Source: Gyrodactylus bullatarudis
Taxonomy: Eukaryota > Platyhelminthes > Monogenea > Gyrodactylidea > Gyrodactylidae
NCBI GenBank assembly: GCA_012064415.1
Contig: SSNU01000106.1
Coordinates: 1-64,000, forward strand
Length of the DNA: 64,000 nucleotides
Direction: 5' to 3'
Shown here: positions 9,501-19,800 of the stretch, piece by piece
Layout of the letters: every line of letters begins with the position of its first letter
How positions within the stretch are numbered: the stretch's first letter is position 1
Program-made: the position numbers and the translations under genes
The notes under the pieces: model-generated
What the model was told of the DNA's origin: nothing
Database searches by the model: none
What the model saw: the letters and a program-made list of their open reading frames with translations, nothing else

Positions 9501-12500
9501 AGCTTTCCATTATAATTAGACCGTATATATTTTTATTTAAAAACAAATTTTATATAAAGTTAATCTAAAACTCTCTTTGATGATGAATTTTTCGAAAAAG
9601 TTAGTTGGAATTATAAACCGTCTCGATCTTAGTCAGGATACTAACAAGTAGGATTTGTATACCCTATTTGTCCGTTTATCTTTAAATTCTACAAAATCGA
9701 TGATGGATTATTTCACTAAACTGAACAATTATCACATCACTGTGAAGAAGTAAGCGTGAATAATGTAGAATTTTTATTTTCCTAATAATCTTTTACTTTT
9801 TGTAAATACATCGAATAGACCTTATACTTATTGATGATATATCTTCTATTTTTTTTAATTTTCTCTTTATTCATTGGCATACTATTCATACTTCATTCAT
9901 ATACATACTATGGAATATCTGGTGAAACCTGGCTTTTGAACATAATGTACCCATTCATACGATAAAACCTATGACCAACAAAATACATATAAAAATCAAT
10001 GATTAACTCTGATTGGTTTAAGAATAATTATCCAATAATATTTGAGTTAAATCAGAAATTTTCTTCCCTCCTATAGACGAAAATGCATAGGGTTCAACGT
10101 GTTGTAAATTTAAATACTAGGTTATCTAAGAGATTTTATGTCTTTTGGAGACACTGATTCTATCATGGATAAGAAAGAAAAGCTTTTTATTTGTATGTTT
10201 AGTATAGTTTACATTGTTAAATGAGTAAATCAAGATGATAAAAATTGCCAAAAAAATTGCTTTTGTTGAAAAATAATCAGATTCTATCGATCATGAACTT
10301 CTTAAAAATAGCATTTTGACTGCCCTGATAATCATCAGAAACTTTGAATTAAAAATAACTATCTGCTGTTGGAACTAGCAGCTTGAATACAAAAGAATTT
10401 GAAAAGACTAACTTTCTCTGATGTTCGCCTACTTCAGAATAGTCGGAAGTGTCCATTTTTTCTCTGAAAAATAAATTATAAGTTTTGTTCGGGCGAGGAA
10501 GCGGAAGAGAAACTCACGTCTTTTGAGAGTCATTGTTCTTTTCTTCACAGGGTTCCTGAAGAGATTCCTGATCGTGGTTAACTTCCATTTGTTGTACCTT
10601 TGAGGGAACTGGTTCTTGTGGTTGTTGCTCCTCTGTGGGGGAGATTGGAATTGAAGTTACAGAAGGGTGAGGATTCTCAAAGATTTCTTGTTTTGATATT
10701 GGATGGCATTTGGATGACTTGAACATTTCAGCTGTCCGACGTCGTCTTTCAATGGCACTTGCACTCAGGGTGAATTTAATTTGAGACTGTGGAGAGAATG
10801 TTATTGAAGAATTTACAGAGAAAAAAATGATTGAATATTTGACGTACATTTTGAGGATTTTGTGCAGTAGTAGTGATGGGTTGTTGGGCTAATGATGAAC
10901 CATTATTATGCTGATCTGGTTGAGTTGAGCTAAGCATGTTAACGGAAACTAAACAAAATATTAAATTAAACTAATGAATAATTTCAAAAAAAAACAGAAA
11001 TCAGATAGCAATTATTCCAGACTTGTCAAAAACACTGCTTGGTATAAATTAGGAAAAAGCGAAATTTGCAAAAACAGGCATAACATAGAAGTAGAATTCT
11101 AAAAGAGGGAAACAGGTTTATCTGTATAAAATTTATACCATTCAGAAGAGCGAAAAATTCCACACAAGATAAATTTTTCAAAAAGTTGTTTTCATGCTCA
11201 TGAAAAGCATTTAAAATTGCAAGTAAAGTTGAAAAATAGTGAAATTTTCTTGCAAAATTAGCAACAATTTTTGGTTAAATAGATCAATTATAATACGTTC
11301 CGAGTAGAAATTTTCAGGTTTTCGGAGCAAATCTGATGCTTAATTTATCGCTCTTTCCCTTGATGTATCGTATGAGTTTGAGTTATTCTTGGTCTGGAAG
11401 TTATCAAGCTTAATTCAAGTGATATTTCACTGAATTTTAGTTTTTCATTCAGTGAACCAATCAAATTAAAGCAGATTAAAATTAAGTAAAGGTTTATTGA
11501 TTGTATTAAAAAGAAGTGTATTGTCATATAGAGGTTTGAGTTCAACCAATCAGGTTTATGCTTACATTTGATTGACTGATTAGGGTTACTTATTTAATAG
11601 TCAGACTCAGTTAGTTGGGAAAAATTGTATTTTCTAGTTATAAACTCACAAGTATTGCTGTTAGTGTTTTGTTCAGGGACCTTTTGGTCAGCAACAAGAT
11701 TCTGAGAGATGACGCCAAACGATTGCTGATTAACACTGGATGAAGTGGAATTGGTCGATATACTAGGGTTAACTGACATTGTCGCTGTAGCATGCGTAAT
11801 ACAAGGGGAGAATTTGTTCTGAACAAATGGTGTATGAAGAATTTGTTGGCCATTACTCTGGGGATTGCTTGTTGGATTGATAGGGGGCATTGCTATCAGG
11901 TGATTGCTAGTTGTTTTGCCATCACCAAGAGGCATGGGAGACTTGTTGTTTTGCTGGGCCAATGCGGGCCCGGGGAGATGTGCAATTATTTGGGCATTTG
12001 ATAGCTGGCCAGTTGTAGTCTGAGTTGGCTGAAGACCTGTGGATGGATGAATAAATGTCTTTGGAGCAGCGGACTGAGGTGAATTTGTTGTAAGGGTCTG
12101 ATGGGGTTGAGGATTACGTTGATGAATGAATTGTATGTTTGGCTGAAAGATCATTCCAGCATTTTGAGGACCTAAATCAATCAAGTTTTTTATCAAGCTA
12201 TATATACATATTTGCTCTGATTTTTTAAAGTTATGAACAAATAAAATAAACTGCTGATAAAAAGCTCAAATTTTGATACACAGCAAAGCCGATGTCAAGT
12301 AATTTTATCGTTACATTATTGAGCATAACCGTTTATATAAACAAGAAGTTTAATATAAAAATTCACAATGAAAATGTCTCTTTTTGTAAAGATATTTGTG
12401 TTGATAAAACTTTGGACAAGATTAATATTTAGCTGTGGTTCCAATAGTGAAAAAGTAGTAAAATGTTCAAGCGTAAACGATAAATATTCCCCGATAGACA

Positions 12501-15500
12501 TAATTCCAAAGGATACTGAGTATCGGAAAGATTTGAAAGAGATCAAATGGAACTTGAATTGCATACAGTTCATGATCGCTCCCTTGGCAAATAGAGGTAA
12601 GTAAATTTTATTTCTTAACCCTTTTAAATCCACTATTTCTCAATGATCTTTTTTTAATTCTCTTTATTTATCATGATGGCTGATGATAATTATGAAAAAT
12701 AAAAAAATTACTTGAGCTAAAATTATTACACTTTTCTACCAGTTTTGGTGTTTAAGAAAGCACACACCTTGTTTTTGATTCTTGAAACAGTTTTTTCTTA
12801 TCTAGCTCTGTGGTAGAGAAATGAATTTGAAAGGATCTTCAGCCAAAGAATCCTTATTGGTTTTTAATTAGGTCCTGTAGATGTTAAAGCTGTAAATACT
12901 CAGTGTACGCTAACATAAACCTAATTGACATGAAGATGAGAATTTAATATTTTTACAAAATACTCAATATTTTTCTCCGGATTCACAGAAAAAAATAACT
13001 TTTTGAATTCTAAGAAGGAATAAGCTAATAAGAATTGGATATTCAAAAAAATTCAATCTGACCAAAACTAGGCCGTTTTTTGAATTTCAAAAATGTACCA
13101 AATTTCCACTTTTTCAACCTTTGAACCCAACATTTTTATCGATTTCGATGATTCGAAGCAGTTAAGTGATGATATTTAGGATCAACATTAGACAAATGAT
13201 TCGAATTTGGCCTTAGAGATAGCGAAGATCTTGTCTTTGAGAAAAAGTTAGACTTCAAGATTTTGGATAATTTGCCTTCGTCTAATGTTGATCCCAAATA
13301 TCATCACTGCTTCGAATCATCGAAATCGATAAAAATGTTGGGTTCAAATGTTGAAAAAGTGGAAATTTGGTACATTTTCGAAATTCGAAAGTTGGCCTAA
13401 TTTTGGTCAGATTGAATTTTTTCGAATATCCACATCTTATTAGCTCATTAGTATTCAAAAAAAATTTTTTTCTGTGAATCCGGAGAAAAAAAATAGTAAA
13501 TTCTCATCTTCATGTCAATTAGTTTTAGTCTTTGTGTAACTGGTAATTGAAGGGTGTACTTATCAATAAAGTCCAAGTCATGATGACAAATCAATTCTCC
13601 ATTCAAAATTCAAATTTTAATTTTATTCATACTAAAAAGTCGATCTCAATAGGGTTCACTGGTACAGATCGAATCAGGAGATTATTTTTTTCAAAATACT
13701 TGTCCTACTTAAAAGTATGATTCTGATAAGAAAAAACAGGGTGTGTGCTTTCGCAAGCATCAAAACTGGTGGAAAAGTGTACAAATCAAATCTGACGGCA
13801 TCAGATACTCCAAGTAAACTGATTTATGAGATAATTATCTAATTATAATGAGTAATAATTATTTAAGACAGAATATTTATTGACAAAAACGTTTAATTAT
13901 GTTGTCTTCAGGCTTGTATGAGTCTGTCTGTAGAAAAAGGAAGAGAAAGGTGTAGTATTTCTTAAAGAATAAGGATTTTAAAAGTTAAAGTGATTTTTAT
14001 AACTATTAGAGTAATAACTCTGATAAAATAATTCATCACTTGGAGGAAAATTAGGATTAAGATTAGAATAAAAGACATTTAGGTTACTCTGATAAAAGTA
14101 GTTTTATAAGAAGTCAGGTAGCAAGCGAACGACGTTATAGTCAATCTATGCTGAACAGCTCCCAGAAGAACTACTGGGTTCAAAATTACAAAATATTTAG
14201 CTGCAACTTTCAAAAGGTAGAGAAAATTACACATCTTGTATCAGTTTTGACAATTCATATATCAATGTATTTCACGATGTATTTTTAACAATTTTTTCTA
14301 CCAAATTTTACAGATCATAGATCAGTCTTGGTGGGCATTGACTAAACTTGTAATAAATTGGCTTTAATTAATATCTAATAGGGTAATAAAATTTTTTACA
14401 ACTTTTTCAGCTATTTGCTCATTCGATAGAATTATTTGATATTCAATCGCATTCTATGATTTGTCAAATTGATATCGTTAATAGTCTTAACTAACTTATT
14501 ATAAAATTTTAACGGAATAGTTCGTTACATTTGTTACCAAATTTCAAGAATCCTTTTAAATTTACAAATTGTGTGATTTATTATCATTAAACGATAAACA
14601 AACTAAAGGATTTTTTGATTGACAAGTAAGGGTAGATCATCAAAATCAAAAAATTAGAATATTGCAAAGCTTGAACCATCATTAGAGAGATTATTTCATA
14701 CTGAATCCGAAGATGTCAATTTTCTCAGCTTGAGCAAAAGAAAAAACCTGTGAATAATCTCTTCAAGTAGCCTGAAATTGTTGCTAAAATCAAGCACTCG
14801 AGCACTCAACCACTTAGTCCAACTGATCATGATTAATGACTATTTATCTATGAATATTTTCATTCAAGAAATTTTACAGTATTATTCCCAGGTTTTTTCT
14901 TCTTCTTAGACTTATACTTTTGTATACCAAAATGAATATTTTTAGATATAGGATAAGTTGAGACTTCAAGCTAATTCATGTTTTTTTTGGTACCAGCCCT
15001 ATTGACAAGTAACAAGTTTAACAAAGCATATAATATTGATATATAATAATTATTAATTTTAGAGGTTTGGATTAAATGCCTGTCGGGTGAAGTGGGAGAA
15101 AAGCCATTCTCGAGAATACGTTTATCATATTCAGTAGATAATAAATACGGCTCTAGTCATGCAATCAACGGTCAAAGATATTTTGGAGAAATGAAATTTT
15201 TCGATACCGGCACCTACTCTGATAAGCCATTACATTTCTTAATACAACAAGTACCAGATGGACAACCGACAATATTCGGGGACTTATTTCCTAAAATATA
15301 TTATGGAAATTTGGGTCGTAAGAAATCAAGGGCTCTATCGAATAATGATGCTATCGGTTATTTAAACAAATACTTTGACTTTTCTAAATATTACGTCTAT
15401 TCTAGTCCAATAATGAATGAGGCCTGTCAACCGAGGATGATACGAGTATTTGCAAATCCTGTGAATATAACTGAATCAGAGGTTCGTTTTTTCCGCAATT

Positions 15501-16670
15501 TCGAACCCCCCAATTACGACATGTTTGATACTATTAGACAAAAGACGGAAAATTTTATTGTTCAAAGAAACTTTGCCAAACTAAAGGAAGAGGAAGAAGA
15601 AAAGCCAACGAAAGAAATGAACAACGCTAGTATTGGCAAGAGTTACTCTGTGGGAACAAGCAATCTGAGTTTAGAAGTCAATGAAAAGACACTGCGCATA
15701 ATGGTCTATCCATTTGTTATTGTTGTGGAAATTTTGATTTTATTTGGAGGTATTTCTTTAATTTTAGTATACATGAAGCCATTACAGAATTGGAGAAGAC
15801 TTGTACGATTATAAGGAAAATATAAAAAAAATTTTAATTATATATGAAAGAGAATATTTCTTCCAATCACGTTAAAAAATTCAGATTGAAAGCTTGAGAA
15901 AATATTGAGAATCACTTACTCATAAATTGAGTAAATTGTCCCATGTTGAGAAGTTGATAAGAATTACTAGAGTTAGTTGTGGACATTAACTGGGGATTAT
16001 GATGAGGATTTGTTAGGTGTACATAATTCTGGGGATTATTTTGAGTAAGAGGCATCGGACGTATACCCGACTGCCAGGCATTACTGTCGACAAAGAAGCT
16101 ATTTGGATATGTCAACGGAATAATGTTGGGTGATTCGGGATATTTATTCCCAGCATTTCTTGGGGCATGTTGCTTGGGTTGGAGAACCTGGGACTTGGTT
16201 GTTGAAACTTTTCCAGACGGCCTAGTGCTAATAATAATGAAATAGATTAGTAGAAAAAAGACTAACCTCTTAGCTGGTTCATTGATAACAATAACATCTT
16301 TAGTTGGATTTGTAACTGCTGTCTTTGAAGGAATTTTATCAGGCCGAGAATCCTTAGAACTAGCTACTGATTTTGGAGAAGGAGTCGGAGTTTGGTTAGG
16401 ATCATCAATAGTTAATGGTTTGTCAGTTTCATTATCTTCCTCGGATTCAGAAGCCTCATTGGTACTTCCAGTTACATCAACGATTGATAGTTGACTTTCT
16501 GTATTGGGTTCATCTGCATTAGTGTTACCTTGTTTTTTTATTTCCTCATTATTAGAACTGTTTGGCTTTCGTGAGTTGATATCAACAATACAAACCGGGG
16601 GCGATTCATTATTGTTATACTCTTCTGGTTTAGATGGTTTATTTATAACGGAAATATCAGTTTTTTCCAT
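6527..16670 (-). CDS. ph: Polyhomeotic homologue (PRC1 subunit), 8 exons
   Basis: Minus-strand exons: 16267-16670, 15920-16221, 11650-12171, 10848-10948, 10518-10786, 10413-10463, 9132-9288, 6527-7453. All junctions are GT-AG and keep phase, giving 910 codons. Residues 848-910 form a SAM domain of polyhomeotic type (WGIEEVVEFVKSIPGC, then EIDGEALLLL and GMKIGPALKL). Upstream, HYIDGYVIYESDKPFP (about 633-648) matches the HD1-type segment of PHC proteins. The rest is low-complexity sequence rich in Gln, Asn, Ser and Thr, as usual in the family. The FCS zinc finger normally between HD1 and SAM is not visible. Family knowledge: PHC proteins polymerise through SAM and organise PRC1 repression in the nucleus. 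The second intron harbours a nested gene. The first intron (45 nt) is in frame without a stop, so its retention would insert 15 hydrophobic residues. Confidence 0.9.
7538..8057. repeat. Family-B foldback element in a polyhomeotic intron
   Basis: Ends are inverted copies starting CTAGTTGACATGAAGATGAG. The arms continue with matching pieces in inverse order (for example CCATAATGAAATAAGCC on the left and GGCTCATTTCATTATGG on the right). Length is 520 bp with no ORF. The terminal motif is shared with the copies at 12.9 and 31.7 kb. Confidence 0.75.
8160..8500. repeat. Degenerate half copy of the family-A foldback repeat
   Basis: Contains family-A landmarks: ACCATTTGAAG, a GACGCC box, a GAGCTTTGAG segment and TTTTCACTACTTGAAAATC near 8415. 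These appear in the same order as in the palindrome at 3378-4277 and the copy at 27.1 kb. Only one arm is discernible, and the boundaries are approximate. Confidence 0.5.
8673..9062. mobile_element. Mutator-like MITE with 10-bp target duplication
   Basis: Terminal inverted repeats of about 36 bp begin GGGGTATTTGCAAAATTGGT on the left. The right end is the inverse with one visible difference. The element is flanked by a perfect 10-bp direct repeat, TATTTTTGTT, at 8663-8672 and 9063-9072. TIR length and target-site size fit Mutator-type elements. It is 390 bp with no coding capacity. It sits 59 bp past the donor of polyhomeotic exon 7. Confidence 0.82.
9289..10412. other. Polyhomeotic intron 6
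   Basis: About 1.1 kb of A+T-rich intron between the 51-nt exon and exon 7. No exon, RNA gene or clear repeat was seen. Confidence 0.5.
10949..11649. other. Polyhomeotic intron 3
   Basis: About 700 bp of A+T-rich intron. Short open frames are present on the minus strand, but none has splice sites with matching phase. Nothing is assigned. Confidence 0.5.
12368..15814 (+). CDS. Carbonic-anhydrase-related membrane protein (catalytically dead), nested in a polyhomeotic intron
   Basis: Exons 12368-12596 and 15063-15814 (donor GAG|GTAAGT, acceptor TTTTAG, phase kept) give 326 residues. A signal peptide (FVKIFVLIKLWTRLIFSC) is followed by an alpha-CA domain recognisable from SPIDI, GSSHAINGQRYFGEM (106-120) and the late block YYVYSSPIMNEACQP with NPVNITESEVRFFRNF. 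Alignment to the GSEH landmark puts the three zinc ligands at R96, S98 and K121 instead of His. The Glu106 position is Ser108, and the Thr199 position is Met. It therefore cannot be a normal carbonic anhydrase. An acidic-basic stalk (KLKEEEEEKPTKE), NxS/T sites and one TM helix (VYPFVIVVEILILFGGISLI) with a short basic tail resemble membrane CAs (CA IX/XII/XIV type). Transcription is opposite to the host gene. The 2.5-kb intron holds nested repeats. Confidence 0.8.
12729..13779. mobile_element. Tc1/mariner-like non-autonomous element, split by a nested foldback
   Basis: Inverted ends of about 50 bp start CACTTTTCTACCAGTTTTGG on the left and CACTTTTCCACCAGTTTTGA on the right, continuing to a shared GAAAGCACACACC. 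The element is bordered on both sides by TA, the Tc1/mariner target. The centre (12921-13522) is a family-B foldback, so the host element was about 450 bp before that insertion. No transposase was seen. Confidence 0.7.
12921..13522. repeat. Family-B foldback element (602 bp)
   Basis: Both ends read CTAATTGACATGAAGATGAG inward. Arms include matching inverted segments such as CTCCGGATTCACAG, CCAAATTTCCACTTTTTCAA and ATCGATTTCGATGATTCGAA. No ORF. This is the best preserved family-B copy in the window. Confidence 0.82.
13780..15062. other. Remainder of the CA-related gene intron
   Basis: A+T-rich, with no exon or repeat structure that could be supported. Confidence 0.45.
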
Positions 16671-16824
16671 AATTTCTTATTGAAGTAGTTCTTTAAACTT
16701 GAAAAATGAACATTTTAAAACAAACGAAAACGAGCAAGCTTTGAGTTCTAGTGTTAAAAAAAATGTGATTATTCAATTTCAATATTTTTTATCATAAGAT
16801 AATGGAATAGTAAAAAGTAGAAAT
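16671..16824. promoter_or_regulatory. Shared promoter region of polyhomeotic and Nova homologues
   Basis: Only 154 bp separate the two divergent start codons. If there are no upstream 5' UTR exons, this is a bidirectional promoter. It is A+T-rich, with TATTTTTTATCATAAG near 16780. No factor site can be named with confidence. Confidence 0.45.
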
Positions 16825-19800
16825 ATGACTACAAAGGAAGAAAGTTTGAACGACAGTCAACTTTTGCGAAAGCGTAGTGCGAATTCAGAAGATTTTTGTG
16901 AGATTTCAGTGAAGAAAATCTGCCAAGGTAAATAAAATTATATTATAAAGTAGTAAACGATCAAATATCCTTCAAAATTCTGATCCCTTCTATTGCTGCT
17001 GGAGCGGTAATTGGTAAAGATGGAAAAGCAATATTTCAAGCTCAAGAAGACAGCAGAACCAAGGTTAAAATGTCCAAAAAGAACGAGTTTTATCCTGGTG
17101 AGTATTTTTTGTTTTCTTACACTTTTAGTTTAAGTCTTATATCAAAAATTTTTATTTGATTTTGTAAGAGAAAAATTCAATTTATTTCTTCAAGTCTCAC
17201 TCCAATAATCAGATCGAATATTTATCACACTGCATTCTTAAAATTTAATGATTCAAGTACTTCTCAAACGTGTTAATTTTCTCTTTAAAATCTATTTTTC
17301 ATTCTCTCATCTCCAACTAATTAGTAGTTGAAGTAAGTTTTGTAAAAAATATTATTTTTCTTTGATTAAGAAAATGAAATTCAAATACGTACTAATAATA
17401 ATACTCTTGTTTTCTTTTTCAAATCACGTCCTCCTTTTGACTTTGGTAATGTTCTTATGGATTATTAGCATTATCAATGTATTAGAAATAGGCAAGAAGC
17501 AAAGTCATGTGGATTTTATCTCCTACCTCTACTTTACGAGTTAAACTAGGAAATTTCATTAGAAATCAATAAATTATGTCTACTTTTCATATCAATACCT
17601 ATTTACATAAGTTGACATTTAAAATTCCCACTACATATCATAAAATACATGCTTATCATGTGAGAATAGGTCAATACCAGTTGAACTAATTCTAGTTCGC
17701 TAATACACCTTGAAATGCATCAAGGGCATAGAGAAAAATTTAAATTTAATAGCATAATTAAAATAGGAAGCTAATTGATCAGTTTACAGACTGGAAAGTT
17801 GATTGAAATCTCAATCTACTATCTTCTATTTTAAGACCTCTGATAACTGTATTTGAATGAACTTTATAGAATTGATTTTTTGACCGAAGAAAAAAATTGA
17901 AAAAGTGTTCTGGTCAACAGAAAATGTTACAAATTTCTTTTCTTTCATTAAAAGAGTTTCAGTACGTATATTTATTGGAATGGAAAAAAATAAATAATCT
18001 AATTCGTATTAAAGAGTATAAACCGTCTTTTCCCCATCATATAAGGCGGCAATTTTTTTCATCTTGATCCAGTTTTTTCTTGTATAAAGATTGAAAGAAA
18101 CCTTGGCTCTAAAATTAATTAACGAATTTAGATTGTCAAGAAAGAACGTTTTTTATAGTTGATCTAGTTTTCTATCAAATATTTATATTACGAGCAAAAT
18201 ATTCACGTAAATTTTCATAAACGTCCGAGAATCCTCTCAAGTTCATAATTCAAAATTCAATAGTAGGAAGAGAATATATTAAATCACTAAATGTACATTT
18301 CTAAAAGGATCATCAGTAGTGTCACTTTTAAAATGATATAATTTTAAAAAGTCAATGAATATAATAATTTACAAATTCTCAAAGAAGTAGTAAAAGAAGA
18401 AAAATAAACAGATTAAAATGTGAGCTAAAAAACACCAAAACTCTCCAATAAATAGCAGAAATGGAAAGAAAAGTGAAAAAGCTCACATCGGCCAGGCTAG
18501 TTGAAGATTGTATGAGTAATTTTTCTGAACACAGATTTGGTTTGTATAAGTTAATAAAGAATTTCTATTTCACCCATATATCTATGCTATCATCACCAGG
18601 ATTTTTGTAAAGAATAGAAAAATGGCAGTATGATTTTCTTGTTTAAGATGTCTTGTAACCGCTGTGTCTTTCTTCAAATGATCACTCGATCTTGTAGAAA
18701 GTTTCCTTATAGTCCGTCCTATATATGAAGCCCCACAAGTGCATTGAAATTTGTAAATCAATAGAGTTTTTCTTCAGTTTTTATTAAATCCTTATGGATC
18801 AAATTGAATAAGCTCTGTGTTTTAAATATAATTTTCAATTGTATATTATTGTAATGTTGATCGATGAGTAATAACCAGTCTTTTCCTAACATCATTACTA
18901 AAACCGTTGCCTTTAAAATTAAGCTTCATGAAAACTGTAGTCTTCACAGCCTCATCTGTGTTGTTTGTTTCATCATCTGTGATATCAGTTCTATTGATGA
19001 ACTTGTCCACAAATCTGGCTGGGTAACCATTTTTCATTAGGCATAACTTTGAATTCTCTCATAAGGCCATTCTTCTGGACTTGCTATTCTTCTAATCCTC
19101 TTGCCTAGACCAATTACTAAACCTCTTTTGTGTGAAATAGGACTAAAACTGACATAATGTAGATATTTGCCGTTATCAGTCTTCTTCTTGTAAATATTTC
19201 TTGTAATTGACCCATCCTCTTTTCTGGTTAGTTTTACATCTAAGAAACTCAAAGAATTATTAGATTCTTTCTCCATGGTAAATTTAATATTAGGATGAAA
19301 CGAGTTCATTTTGTAGAAAAAATTGTCTGTAATAACATTAGGTTTCATTAGAATAAACGTGTCATCAACATACCTGATGTAAAAATCAGTGAAAGAATTG
19401 ATAGTATCAGACATTTTAGTCATTTCTAACCATCCTAGAAAGATATCAGCTAAAAGAGGACTTAGAGGTGAACCCATGACTATCCCGTCTTTTTGAATAA
19501 AAACAGTGTTTTGAAAAGATAAAGGAACATTAGTGCAACAAATCCTAACAAGATTCGCTATTTCATTACTATCCATTTCAAAACCACCTTATTCATCAAT
19601 AAAAGACTTGATCACTATTAAGAGTTTCCTCTATAGGAACACTAGGAAATAAAGAACTTATATCTAATGAAATTTGAAGCTATGTTTAAATCTTTAATTT
19701 TATCGTCAAAAGAAAATGTATCTTTAACAACATATTTAGCATAATATGTATGTATTGGTTTTAATACATCAATTAACCATTTCGCTAAATTATATTGCGG

